DNA of 64,000 nucleotides from Nonomuraea indica. Its GTDB lineage: Bacteria > Actinomycetota > Actinomycetes > Streptosporangiales > Streptosporangiaceae. Below the pieces are notes generated by a model. That model was given only the letters and a program-made list of their open reading frames with translations. It made no database searches and was not told where the DNA came from. Where the stretch lies: positions 698,320 through 762,319 of the forward strand of contig NZ_KZ559468.1 of assembly GCF_002850745.1 (NCBI RefSeq). Reading direction: 5' to 3'. This document shows positions 7,304-15,069 of this stretch, piece after piece. The first letter of the stretch is position 1. Each line of letters begins with the position of its first letter. The position numbers were made by a program, and so were the translations under genes.

Positions 7304-8713
7304 ATGTCGACGGCCAGCGGCTCCGGCCGCGCACCCGAAGGGCACTTCGCCGGCCGTACGCTCGCCGAACTCGCCCGGGACCTGCGAGCCGGGAGCACCA
7401 CGTCGGTGGAGCTCACCCGGCACGCCCTCGACGCCATCGCCCGGCTCGACCCCCGGCTCAACGCGTTCATCACCGTGGACGCCGACGGCGCGATGGCCGC
7501 CGCCCGGCAGGCCGACGCCGAGCTGGCCCGCGGCGTCGACCGGGGTCCGCTGCACGGCGTGCCCGCCGGGGTCAAGGACGTCATCATGGTCAGGGGCCTG
7601 CCCGCGACCATGGGCTCGCGGCACTTCGCCGGCCACGTTCCCGACGCCGACGCGGCCTGCGTGACGCTTCTCCGCCAGGCGGGAGGCGTCATCGTCGGCA
7701 AGACCAACACCCACGAGTTCGCCTACGGCCCGACCGGCGACCGCTCGGCCGCCGGCCCGTCGCTCAACCCCAGGGACACCTCCCGCATGCCGGGGGGATC
7801 CAGCAGCGGCAGCGCGGTCGCCGTCGCGGCGGGCATGGTCCCGCTCGCGCTCGGCACCGACACCGGCGGCTCGGTCCGCATCCCGGCGGCGCTGTGCGGC
7901 GTCAGCGGCTTCAAGCCGTCCTACGGGGCACTCGCGGCGGACGGCGTCTTCCCCCTGTCCAAGACCCTCGACCACGTGGGGGTGCTGGCCGGCGACGCCC
8001 AGAGCTGCCTGGTCGCCTACCGGTCGCTCCTGGCCGGCGGCAGCCCGCCGCCGGCCGTCCCGGCCGAGGCCGGACAGCACCCCTCCGAGCAGCCCGACGC
8101 CCGGCCACGCGTCGGCTGGCTGGACCCGGCCGCCCTCTTCGCCTGCGATCCGCGGGTGGTCCACGCCGCCCGCCAGGCGATCGGGGCCGGGACCGGGTCC
8201 GTGGCGGAGCGCCGGCTGTCACCGCAGGACGCCGACGACCTCCGCCAGGCCTTCGTGGCGATCCAGAGCCACGAGGTCATCGAGGTGCACGCCGGGCGCA
8301 TGGCGGACGATCCCGGCCTGTTCGACGCCGAGGTGCTCGGGCGGCTGCGCGCCGCCGCGACCGTCCCGGCCCGGAGGTACGCCCCCGCGATGCGGACCCG
8401 GACCCGGCTGATCGCGGCGATCGGCGGGCTGTTCGGCCATGACGACGTGCTGGCCACGCCGACCGTTCCCATCACCGCGCCGCTCCTCGGCCGGCGGGAG
8501 CTGGACCTCGACGGCACGCGCGTCGCCGTACGAGACGCGCTGCTCTCACTGACCAGCCCGTGGAACGTGCTCGGCCTGCCCGCGCTGAGCATCCCCGCCG
8601 GGACGGTGGACGGCCTGCCCGTCGGGCTCCAGCTCATCTGCCGGCCCGGTGACGAGCACCTGCTCTTCCGGGCCGCGGCACTCTGTACACCAAGGGAGAA
8701 AGCACATGCATGA
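7304..8713 (+). CDS. Amidase signature family hydrolase
   Basis: 469 aa from the ATG at 7304, chosen because AAGAAGGG lies directly upstream; an ATG at 7286 lacks one. The amidase-signature Ser-cisSer-Lys triad is present: Lys91 (Gly-Val-Lys-Asp), the Gly-Gly-Ser-Ser-Ser-Gly-Ser block at 164-170, and the nucleophile Ser190 in Thr-Asp-Thr-Gly-Gly-Ser. These enzymes hydrolyse amides to acid and ammonia. With a nitrilase and a third hydrolase in the same operon, a pathway that strips nitrogen from an amide/nitrile-type compound is likely. The C-terminal part has the usual Pro-Thr-Val-Pro and Thr-Ser-Pro-Trp-Asn segments. The 3' end overlaps the next gene by 8 bp. Confidence 0.92.
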   Translation: MSTASGSGRAPEGHFAGRTLAELARDLRAGSTTSVELTRHALDAIARLDPRLNAFITVDADGAMAAARQADAELARGVDRGPLHGVPAGVKDVIMVRGLPATMGSRHFAGHVPDADAACVTLLRQAGGVIVGKTNTHEFAYGPTGDRSAAGPSLNPRDTSRMPGGSSSGSAVAVAAGMVPLALGTDTGGSVRIPAALCGVSGFKPSYGALAADGVFPLSKTLDHVGVLAGDAQSCLVAYRSLLAGGSPPPAVPAEAGQHPSEQPDARPRVGWLDPAALFACDPRVVHAARQAIGAGTGSVAERRLSPQDADDLRQAFVAIQSHEVIEVHAGRMADDPGLFDAEVLGRLRAAATVPARRYAPAMRTRTRLIAAIGGLFGHDDVLATPTVPITAPLLGRRELDLDGTRVAVRDALLSLTSPWNVLGLPALSIPAGTVDGLPVGLQLICRPGDEHLLFRAAALCTPREKAHA

Positions 8714-9767
8714 CATCTACGAACTGCCGGGCTTCCGGCTCGACAGCGGCGCCGTCCTCGACCCGGCCAGGCTCGCGTACCGGACCTACGGTGAGCTGAA
8801 CGCGACCCGGACGAACGCCGTGCTCTTCCCCACGTGGTTCGCCGGGGACCACACCTCCAACGAGTGGCTCATCGGCCCGGGCAAGGCACTCGACCCCCGC
8901 GAGCACTTCGTCATCGTGCCCAACCTGTTCGGCAACGGCCTGTCCTCCTCGCCCTCCAACACCCCGGCGCCCCATGACGCCGCCGGCTTCCCGGCGATCA
9001 CGATTCGCGACAACGTCAGGGCGCAGCACCGGCTGGTCACCGAGCACCTCGGCGTCGAGCGGCTGAAGCTCGTCCTCGGCTGCTCCATGGGAGCGCTGCA
9101 GACCTACCAGTGGGCGGTCAGCCATCCGGACATGGTCGAGCGGGCCCTGCCGTTCTGCGGGGCTCCGCGGACGTCGCCGCACAACGCGGTCTTCATCGAG
9201 AGCCTGCGGGCGGCCCTCACCCTGGACGCCGCCTTCGAGGGCGGACGCTACCGGACACCGCCGCTGGCGGGCATCAGGGCGTTCGCCCGCGTCTACGCCG
9301 GGTGGGGGTTCTCGCAGCCCTTCTACTGGGAGGAGGAGTACCGGCGGCTCGGGTTCGCGTCACGGGAGGAGTTCGTGAGGGGGTTCTGGGAGGCCAACTT
9401 CATCGGCCAGGACGCCAACAACCTCCTCGCGATGCTCGGCACCTGGCAGGACGCCGACGTCTCGGCCACGCCGGGCCTGGACGGCGACATCGAACGAGCC
9501 CTGGGCTCCATCACGGCCAGGGTCGTCGCCCTTCCCGCGGAGAGGGACCTGTACTTCCCTCCGGAGGACGAGGTCCGTGCCGCCCGGCACATCCCGCACG
9601 GCGAGGTCCGCGTGATCCCGGGAATCTGGGGCCACATGGCGGGCAGCGGAGCCAACCCCGAGGACGCCGCCTTCATCGACGCGGCCGTCAGGGACCTGCT
9701 CTCCGCCCCCGTACCCGCCGCCGGGCCGGCCGCCGAAAGGCGCGCCGAAACGCCCGCCCGTCTGTGA
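8706..9767 (+). CDS. Alpha/beta hydrolase of the MetX (homoserine acetyltransferase-like) family
   Basis: 353 aa; the ATG at 8706 lies within the end of the amidase gene and has AAGGGAG at good spacing. The N-terminal half follows the MetX pattern: Leu-Ala-Tyr-Arg-Thr-Tyr-Gly-Glu-Leu-Asn, then Asn-Leu-Phe-Gly-Asn-Gly-Leu-Ser-Ser-Ser-Pro-Ser. The likely triad is Ser127 (Gly-Cys-Ser-Met-Gly), Asp281 (Glu-Arg-Asp-Leu-Tyr) and His310 (Trp-Gly-His-Met). True MetX has more conserved acyl-CoA-site motifs and sits with methionine genes, so this is more likely a hydrolase or acyltransferase of the same fold acting on the operon's substrate. Last gene of the LacI operon; a 13-bp hairpin follows. Confidence 0.85.
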   Translation: MHDIYELPGFRLDSGAVLDPARLAYRTYGELNATRTNAVLFPTWFAGDHTSNEWLIGPGKALDPREHFVIVPNLFGNGLSSSPSNTPAPHDAAGFPAITIRDNVRAQHRLVTEHLGVERLKLVLGCSMGALQTYQWAVSHPDMVERALPFCGAPRTSPHNAVFIESLRAALTLDAAFEGGRYRTPPLAGIRAFARVYAGWGFSQPFYWEEEYRRLGFASREEFVRGFWEANFIGQDANNLLAMLGTWQDADVSATPGLDGDIERALGSITARVVALPAERDLYFPPEDEVRAARHIPHGEVRVIPGIWGHMAGSGANPEDAAFIDAAVRDLLSAPVPAAGPAAERRAETPARL

Positions 9768-9794
9768 CGGACCGTCCCGGCGGGCGTCTGCCGT

Positions 9795-9827
9795 CCCGGT
9801 GCGACGCAGGCTCGGCGTCGCACCGGG
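9795..9827 (+). terminator. Strong hairpin ending the nitrilase operon
   Basis: A perfect 13-bp stem (9795-9807 with 9815-9827) closes a 7-nt loop, 27 bp after the last stop. No U-tract follows. Confidence 0.8.
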
Positions 9828-9830
9828 CCC

Positions 9831-9874
9831 GGTTGTCGCACTGGTTCCGGTTGTCGCACTGGTTCCGGTTGTCG
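9831..9874. repeat. 18-bp tandem repeat, about 2.5 copies
   Basis: GGTTGTCGCACTGGTTCC occurs at 9831-9848 and 9849-9866, with a partial third copy to 9874, directly after the terminator hairpin. No coding role is apparent. Confidence 0.9.
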
Positions 9875-10020
9875 GACCGGGCCGGGTGGTCGCCCGGTCG
9901 GGTGTGACCGCCCGTAACGTCCGTGACATCCCGCGTCCGCGGCGACGGCCGCGCCGGATCGACCGGCGCCGCGACGGCCGGCCGGGGAAAACCACGGGAT
10001 TTTTGTCGGTGCGGCACGGC

Positions 10021-10233
10021 ATGATGATGACCATCATGGTCATCTCCCCGTCACTTCCGTTCACCGCGATCCGGTCGCCGCTCGGCGAGATCGTCGTCTT
10101 CTACGTCGGCCCCGAGCCGCGGCTCACGCCCGAGCAGGCCGTCGCCTTCGCCGACCAGCTCCGCGAGCTGGCGACCGAGACTCCCCGCGCCGCCATGGAC
10201 GACGCGCTGGCCGACATGTGCCCGGTGGGCTGA
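10021..10233 (+). CDS. Small hypothetical protein (70 aa)
   Basis: A frame starting at one of the ATG codons at 10021-10029. The protein has a short hydrophobic/methionine-rich N-terminus, a beta-like segment (Ser-Pro-Leu-Gly-Glu-Ile-Val-Val-Phe-Tyr-Val-Gly), an amphipathic helix (Thr-Pro-Glu-Gln-Ala-Val-Ala-Phe-Ala-Asp-Gln-Leu-Arg-Glu-Leu) and an acidic end. Codon third positions are strongly G/C, which supports coding. No family recognised. Its stop is followed in the same frame by a glycosidase relic, but nothing in this protein resembles that enzyme. Confidence 0.5.
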   Translation: MMMTIMVISPSLPFTAIRSPLGEIVVFYVGPEPRLTPEQAVAFADQLRELATETPRAAMDDALADMCPVG

Positions 10234-10251
10234 CACCTCGCCCGCGCCGCA

Positions 10252-10779
10252 GACATCGGCGCCCGACTGTCCGCCGACCGGGCGGGTCAGGTGTCGTTCA
10301 CGTTGCGCCACACCTCGCCCCGTGACGACAAGACCGTCACGGCCCGCGACGGCCGGCTGACCATCCGCGGCGCCCTCGCCGACAACGGCCTGCGCTTCGA
10401 GGCACAGGTGCAGGTCGTCGCCCAGGGCGGCACCCGTGCCGACGACGGCGACACGGTGACCGTCAGCGGCGCCGACAGCGCCGTGCTCGTGCTGTCCGCC
10501 GGCACCGGCCACGCCGACCGCCACCCCGCCTACCGGGGGGACGACCCGCACGCCAAGGTCCCCGCCGCCGTGGACGCGGCGTCCGCCACGAGCTACGCCG
10601 ACCTCGAACGGGCCCACCTGGCCGACTACCGCGAGCTGTTCGACCGGGTGCGGCTCGACCTCGGCGGACGCGTCCCCCGCCGCGCCGACCGACGAGTACG
10701 CCGCCGCTGCACCGGCGGCCCCTCCACGTCAACATCAACCTGCACATGAACCACTGGGCCCGCGCGGCGGAGCTGAGAC
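10252..10779 (+). pseudogene. Remnant of a GH95 alpha-L-fucosidase
   Basis: From about 10252 the frame reads Ile-Gly-Ala-Arg-Leu-Ser-Ala-Asp-Arg-Ala-Gly-Gln-Val-Ser-Phe-Thr, then a stretch ending Ala-Asp-Tyr-Arg-Glu-Leu-Phe-Asp-Arg-Val-Arg-Leu-Asp-Leu-Gly-Gly. This is the end of the N-terminal beta domain and the linker of GH95 fucosidases. After about 10680 the frame shifts, and the frame-shifted text contains His-Val-Asn-Ile-Asn-Leu-His-Met-Asn-His-Trp, the family's Asn-Ile-Asn-x-x-Met-Asn-x-Trp motif. The front of the N-terminal domain, the segment between the two blocks and nearly all of the catalytic domain are missing. It is a clear relic with an internal deletion and frameshift, abutting the convergent monooxygenase gene. 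Confidence 0.8.
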
Positions 10780-10781
10780 GG

Positions 10782-12518
10782 TCAGGCGGCCGGGGGTCCC
10801 GCGGGTGAGCCCAGGGCGCGGCACAGGGCCGCCGCGACCTCGGGAGGCGACGGCCGGTGCAGCACCGCCGCGACGTGCGCGTCCGGCCGGACGACCCACA
10901 GCTCGCCCGGCCGCGCCGCCAGGGCCCGCGTGAGCGTCCCGGCGGCGTCGACGTCACCGAGGCGCAGCAGCCGGACCGGCGCCCGCGTGGCCCGCCGCGC
11001 CGCGTCCAGCGCGGCGGCGGCGCCGTCGACGCCGCCGGCCGCCAGCAGCAGGAACCCGTCCCTGGCCACCTCGCGCAGCCGCGCCACCCGCTCGCCCGCC
11101 ACGCGGATCGGCGCGTCGGGCACGATCACGCCGGGGGCGGCCGGCGGCACGGAGCCGCGAGGCGGCCGCCCGGCGAACGGCCGCGACGGGTCCGGCGTCG
11201 TCAGCGGCGAGTCCACGTACCAGAACGGCTCGGCGAGCCGGCCCGAGTCGACGGCGGCCCGCGCCGCCGGGTCGGTGGCCGCCGTCTCCAGCGCGGCCAG
11301 CCGGAACCGGCGCTCCGCCTCGGTGCCCGGCACCAGGAACCGCATCGTCGCCGCGGTCACGTCGAGGTTCTCCAGGGCGGCGGCGTGCCGCTCGGTGTGG
11401 TAGCTGTCGAGCAGTTCCTCGCCCGCCCAGCCGTTCAGCGTGAAGGCGAGCTTCCAGGCGGCGTTCTCCGCGTCCTGCACCCCGGAGTTCAGCCCCCGCG
11501 CGCCGAACGGCGCGACGAGGTGCGCCACGTCGCCGGCGAGCAGCACCCGGCCGGTCCGCATGCGGTCCACCACCCGGGAGTGGAAGCGGTAGACCGAGCT
11601 CCACACCACCTCGTACGGGCGGTCGCCGATGACGGCGCGGATCCGCGCGTCCCGCGCCCCCGAGGAGAGCTCCCGGTCCTCGTCATAGCCGGGCGGCACC
11701 TGCCAGTCCACGCGGTACGTCGAGCCGGGGCACGGGTGGATCAGCACCTGACGGCCGGGGTTCCACGGCGGGTCGAAGTAGAAGCGCCGCTCGCGGGCCC
11801 ACCCCGGAAGGTCGGCACGGATGTCGCAGATGAGGAACCGGTCGTCGAAGGAGCGCCCGGCGAAGCGCAGGCCGAGCAGCCCGCGCAGCCGCTCCGCCTT
11901 CGCCCCCGCGCAGACCAGCGCGTACGCGGCCCGTACGCGCACCCGCCCGGCGGCGGTCAGGCAGGTCAGCGTCACCCCGGCCGGGTCCTGGGCGAGGCCG
12001 GTCACCAGGTGGTCCCAGCGCGCCTCGATCAACGGCTCGGCGGCGATGCGCTCGTCGAGGAGCCGCTCGGTGCGCGACTGGGAGATGTTGACGAACGGCG
12101 GGAACGCCGACCGGCCAGCCTCGGCGAAGGTGAGGCTGAACAGCTCCCGGTCCCGGTGGAAGGTGCGGGCCGTCGTCCAGGTCAGCCCTTCGGCGGCGAT
12201 GCGCCGGCCCACGCCGGCCGCCTCCCAGACGTCCAGCACGTCGCGCTGCTGCACGATCGACCTGGAACCGGCCGCCTCCCGGCGCGGCCGCCCGTCCAGC
12301 AGCAGCGTGGGCACGCCCCAGCGGGCCAGCAGCAGCGCCGCCGTCTGCCCCACCGGCCCGTTGCCGACCACCGCGACCGGCACCTCCACGACCGGCACCT
12401 CCACGACCGGCACCCCCGCGACGGACGGCACTGGCCCGGGTGTCACCGGCTCGGGTGTCACCGGCTCGGGTGTCACCGGCTCGGGTGTCACCGGCTCGGG
12501 TGTCACCGGCTCAGTCAT
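10782..12518 (-). CDS. FAD-dependent aromatic-type monooxygenase
   Basis: 578 aa. The dinucleotide-binding motif Val-Val-Gly-Asn-Gly-Pro-Val-Gly begins about residue 49. The second FAD motif, Leu-Ala-Gly-Asp-Val-Ala-His-Leu-Val-Ala-Pro-Phe-Gly-Ala-Arg-Gly, lies mid-protein, and a thioredoxin-like C-terminal domain follows, as in PheA/TfdB/MhpA-type flavin hydroxylases. These insert oxygen into aromatic or polyketide-like substrates using NAD(P)H. The first 35-45 residues are unusual: tandem Val-Thr-Pro-Glu-Pro units from a 15-bp repeat, then Val-Pro-Val-Val-Glu repeats, so the real start could lie after them. Seven bp downstream of the MBL gene on the same strand, hence co-transcribed. Confidence 0.88.
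   Translation of the reverse strand: MTEPVTPEPVTPEPVTPEPVTPEPVTPGPVPSVAGVPVVEVPVVEVPVAVVGNGPVGQTAALLLARWGVPTLLLDGRPRREAAGSRSIVQQRDVLDVWEAAGVGRRIAAEGLTWTTARTFHRDRELFSLTFAEAGRSAFPPFVNISQSRTERLLDERIAAEPLIEARWDHLVTGLAQDPAGVTLTCLTAAGRVRVRAAYALVCAGAKAERLRGLLGLRFAGRSFDDRFLICDIRADLPGWARERRFYFDPPWNPGRQVLIHPCPGSTYRVDWQVPPGYDEDRELSSGARDARIRAVIGDRPYEVVWSSVYRFHSRVVDRMRTGRVLLAGDVAHLVAPFGARGLNSGVQDAENAAWKLAFTLNGWAGEELLDSYHTERHAAALENLDVTAATMRFLVPGTEAERRFRLAALETAATDPAARAAVDSGRLAEPFWYVDSPLTTPDPSRPFAGRPPRGSVPPAAPGVIVPDAPIRVAGERVARLREVARDGFLLLAAGGVDGAAAALDAARRATRAPVRLLRLGDVDAAGTLTRALAARPGELWVVRPDAHVAAVLHRPSPPEVAAALCRALGSPAGPPAA
12375..12512. repeat. Two adjacent 15-bp tandem repeats in the monooxygenase N-terminus
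   Basis: Five exact copies of GGGTGTCACCGGCTC lie at 12438-12512, encoding Glu-Pro-Val-Thr-Pro units on the minus strand. Three near-copies of GACCGGCACCTCCAC lie at 12375-12419, encoding Val-Glu-Val-Pro-Val units. The exact identity of the five copies points to recent expansion and likely length variation between strains. Confidence 0.95.
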
Positions 12519-12524
12519 CGCGGC

Positions 12525-13487
12525 TCATTCCTGCAGCTCGTCCCAGACCGCGCGGTCGCGGTCGGCCGTCCAGACGGCGGGCCGCTCCACGCCGGACAAC
12601 TCGTCCCACAGCCGCGCCACGTCGAACGGCAGGCAGTGCTCGAAGATCGGCCACCCGCCGTAGCGGCCGGCCAGGGCGGCGTGCGCGGCCCGGAACGCCT
12701 CCCGGCGCGTGCCCCCGCGCTCGTGCACCGCGCCCACCTCGCGCAGCAGCACCCGCAGGAAGTGCCGGGTCTGCCCGATGGCGGCGGCCACGGCGTCGGG
12801 CCCGCGCGCCACCGCGCCACGCCCGCCGACCAGGGTCTCGGCGCCGAAGGCGGCGACCCGGTCGAGCGTGCCCGCCGCCCACTCGCGGTGGAAGGCGTCG
12901 CCGGTGTAGAGCGCGGCCCGCGTCTCCACCAGGTCGCCGGCGAACAGCACCTTCTGCCGTGGCAGCCAGGCCACGATGTCGCCCTCGGTGTGGCCGCGCC
13001 CGCAGTACCGCAGCACCAGCTCGCCCCGGTCGCCGCCGAGATGGATGGCGAGCCGGTCGGAGAACGTGAGGGTGGGCCAGGTCAGCCCGGGGATGGACGC
13101 GGGCTCCTTGAACAGGCGCGGCATGCGCGCGTACTCCGACTCCCAGTCCTGCCGGCCCCGTTCGGCGATCAGCGCCCGCGTGTTGTCGTGCGCCACGATC
13201 ACCTCGGCGCCGAACGCGCTCGCGCCGAGCACCCGCACCGCGTGGTAGTGCGACAGGACCAGAAATCTGACCGGTTTGCCGGTGTGCTCGCGGAGCCTGT
13301 CGAGCCAGCCGCGGGCGGCCACGGGCGTCGCCATGGCCTCGAAGCAGACGAGGAAGTCCTCGCCCTCCACGGCGCCGACGTTGGGGTCGCCCTCGGCGGT
13401 CAGCGCGTAGACGCCGTCGCCGAGCACCTCCAGGGTCTGCGGCTTGTCGTCGAGATCGGCGGACGAGGCGAACGCCCTGCGCGCCAC
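12525..13487 (-). CDS. MBL-fold metallo-hydrolase lacking the Asp-His of HxHxDH
   Basis: 320 aa from a GTG start with GGGAGG 6 nt upstream. Domain order is MBL-fold: N-terminal Gly-Asp-Gly-Val-Tyr-Ala-Leu-Thr, metal motif at about residue 80, Gly-Arg-Gly-His-Thr-Glu-Gly-Asp, and Leu-Phe-Ala-Gly-Asp-Leu-Val-Glu. The first metal motif reads Ser-His-Tyr-His-Ala-Val-Arg in place of HxHxDH, so the Asp and His of site 2 are replaced by Val and Arg. I recall relatives with the same His-Tyr-His-Ala-Val-Arg motif, so this is probably a subfamily trait and not decay. Such proteins may use one metal or hydrolyse esters or quinone-linked substrates. It is co-transcribed with the FAD monooxygenase. Confidence 0.85.
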   Translation of the reverse strand: MARRAFASSADLDDKPQTLEVLGDGVYALTAEGDPNVGAVEGEDFLVCFEAMATPVAARGWLDRLREHTGKPVRFLVLSHYHAVRVLGASAFGAEVIVAHDNTRALIAERGRQDWESEYARMPRLFKEPASIPGLTWPTLTFSDRLAIHLGGDRGELVLRYCGRGHTEGDIVAWLPRQKVLFAGDLVETRAALYTGDAFHREWAAGTLDRVAAFGAETLVGGRGAVARGPDAVAAAIGQTRHFLRVLLREVGAVHERGGTRREAFRAAHAALAGRYGGWPIFEHCLPFDVARLWDELSGVERPAVWTADRDRAVWDELQE

Positions 13488-13597
13488 GGCGCACCTCCCG
13501 GAAGTCGTCGCGGATGCGTGCCCCGCCGCGCCGGTCGCGCGACGGTGTCCCCCCAAGCCTTCCCCCCGCGTGCGCGCCGTAGCCCCGTGCGGCCGCG

Positions 13598-14881
13598 TCA
13601 GTCGCGCAGGCCGCCGCCGAGCTCGCGGACCATCTCGGTCAGCCGGGCGAAGACGCGGTCGTCGCCGACGCCGTCGTGCTCGTACTCGTTGGTCACCCAC
13701 GCCTGGGCGTTGCCCACCCGGGCCGCCGTGTCGAGCTGCAGGCCGGAGTCGACGTACATGTCGTCGAAGTAGACGGCCGCCGCCAGCGGCACCTCGTTGC
13801 CGGCCAGCCGCTCCGGGTCGTACAGCGGTGGCCAGTCGGCGCGCTCGGCCAGCAGCTCCACCGCCGGCCGGAAGGGGCGCAGCGCGCTGATCTCCTGGAA
13901 CATCCAGGGGTACATCATCTCCCCGGTGAACAGCAGCGGCCGCGCCGTCTCGGCGAAGCGCGGACGGCGGGCGCGCTCCCGCTCGGCGGCCCAGCCGGTG
14001 GGGCCGGGCCCGGAGCCGTAGATGCTCTCCTGCAGCGCCGCGAAGAGCGGGTTGTCGGCGAAGGAGCTGCGGGCCAGCACCTGGTGCAGGAACGTCCCGG
14101 TCACGTGCCCGCCGTCCAGCGCCTCGTCGAGCAGCCAGTGCATGCGCTCGTAGCCGGGCTTCATGCCGAAGTCGATGCCGAGGCTCTGCAGCCGCCGCAC
14201 GGTCAGCGGGTCGCCGTCCGGAAGCCGCACGTCGCCCTCGGCCAGCCGGTCGGCCAGCCGGGCGACCGTCTCCACGTGGTGCGGGTAGCGGCGGTAGAAG
14301 GCCGCGTTCTTCGCCTCGACCCGCGGGTACGTGCGCCGGTAGACCTCCGCCGCGTCCGGCTCCAGCGCGGGCAGGCCGCCTGTGACGTAGCACTCGCTGA
14401 GTCCCTCCGGGGCCCGCGACAGGTACGTCAGCGTGATGAACCCGCCGAAGCTCTGCCCGAGCGTCGCCCAGCGCCGCCCGCCGAAGACGGTGCGGCGCAG
14501 GTGCTCGGCGTCGGCCACGATCGAGTCGGCGCGGAACAGCGCCAGCAGCTCGGCGCCCCCGCGCGCGCCCAGGGCCGCCATCCGGCGTCCGTCGACGCGG
14601 GAGCTGCGGCCGGTGCCGCGCTGGTCCAGCAGGACCACCCGGTGGGTGCGCAGCGCCTGGCCGAGCCAGCCGGCCGTGCCGACCGGCCGCGGTCCCTTGC
14701 CGCCCGGGCCGCCCTGCAGGTAGAGCAGGCACGGCAGGTCCTCCCGGTCGCGTACGGGATCGACCAGCTCGCGGGCGAAGACCGTGATGGTCTCCCCGCC
14801 GGGCCGTGACCAGTCGAGCGGCACCTCCTCGAGGTGGTCGCGTACCCGCATGCCCGGGATCGTGTAGCTTGCCGTGATCAC
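13598..14881 (-). CDS. S33-family alpha/beta hydrolase (proline iminopeptidase-like)
   Basis: 427 aa, GTG start (an ATG 30 bp further in is possible). The S33 hallmarks are present: oxyanion-hole motif Gln-Gly-Gly-Pro-Gly-Gly, Asp-Gln-Arg-Gly-Thr-Gly-Arg-Ser, and nucleophile motif Gly-Gln-Ser-Phe-Gly-Gly. The late catalytic His is plausible in Tyr-Glu-His-Asp-Gly near the C-terminus. It probably cleaves N-terminal proline or a related amide. No signal peptide, so cytoplasmic. Upstream and on the same strand as the MBL/monooxygenase pair, with a 110-bp gap. Divergent from a P450 gene across a palindromic region. Confidence 0.88.
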   Translation of the reverse strand: MITASYTIPGMRVRDHLEEVPLDWSRPGGETITVFARELVDPVRDREDLPCLLYLQGGPGGKGPRPVGTAGWLGQALRTHRVVLLDQRGTGRSSRVDGRRMAALGARGGAELLALFRADSIVADAEHLRRTVFGGRRWATLGQSFGGFITLTYLSRAPEGLSECYVTGGLPALEPDAAEVYRRTYPRVEAKNAAFYRRYPHHVETVARLADRLAEGDVRLPDGDPLTVRRLQSLGIDFGMKPGYERMHWLLDEALDGGHVTGTFLHQVLARSSFADNPLFAALQESIYGSGPGPTGWAAERERARRPRFAETARPLLFTGEMMYPWMFQEISALRPFRPAVELLAERADWPPLYDPERLAGNEVPLAAAVYFDDMYVDSGLQLDTAARVGNAQAWVTNEYEHDGVGDDRVFARLTEMVRELGGGLRD

Positions 14882-14922
14882 CCGGCGGCCTCCCAGCCTT
14901 CAGTAAAATGTGCCATTGCACA

Positions 14923-14941
14923 GGGACTCTAGGAGAGTCCC
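14923..14941. promoter_or_regulatory. Palindrome in the S33/P450 divergent promoter region
   Basis: GGGACTCT-AGG-AGAGTCCC has perfect 8-bp arms with a 3-bp spacer. It lies 42 bp from the S33 start and 128 bp before the P450 start, in the more AT-rich part of the gap. It may bind a dimeric regulator controlling both genes; no regulator gene is adjacent. Confidence 0.5.
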
Positions 14942-15069
14942 GTCACACTGCCAAGGGGGTCCTCAGGGACGAGGCGAAAGTAGGCCCGAGGTCTGATGAA
15001 GACCGGCCCCCGGGGATGGGACCATCGGTCAGGGATTCAACCCCGAGCATCCCAGCAGGACGGATTACG

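Noticed and set aside
8706..9767. metX (homoserine O-acetyltransferase) proper
   Set aside because: Fold and Ser motif fit the family, but the operon of nitrogen hydrolases and the absence of methionine genes argue for a related hydrolase.
12438..12512. Possible CRISPR-like array (five identical units)
   Set aside because: Units are 15 bp head-to-tail with no spacers, lie inside a coding gene, and no cas genes are present.
10857..13772. A 971-codon plus-strand frame
   Set aside because: Antisense to the monooxygenase and MBL genes; no recognisable domain.
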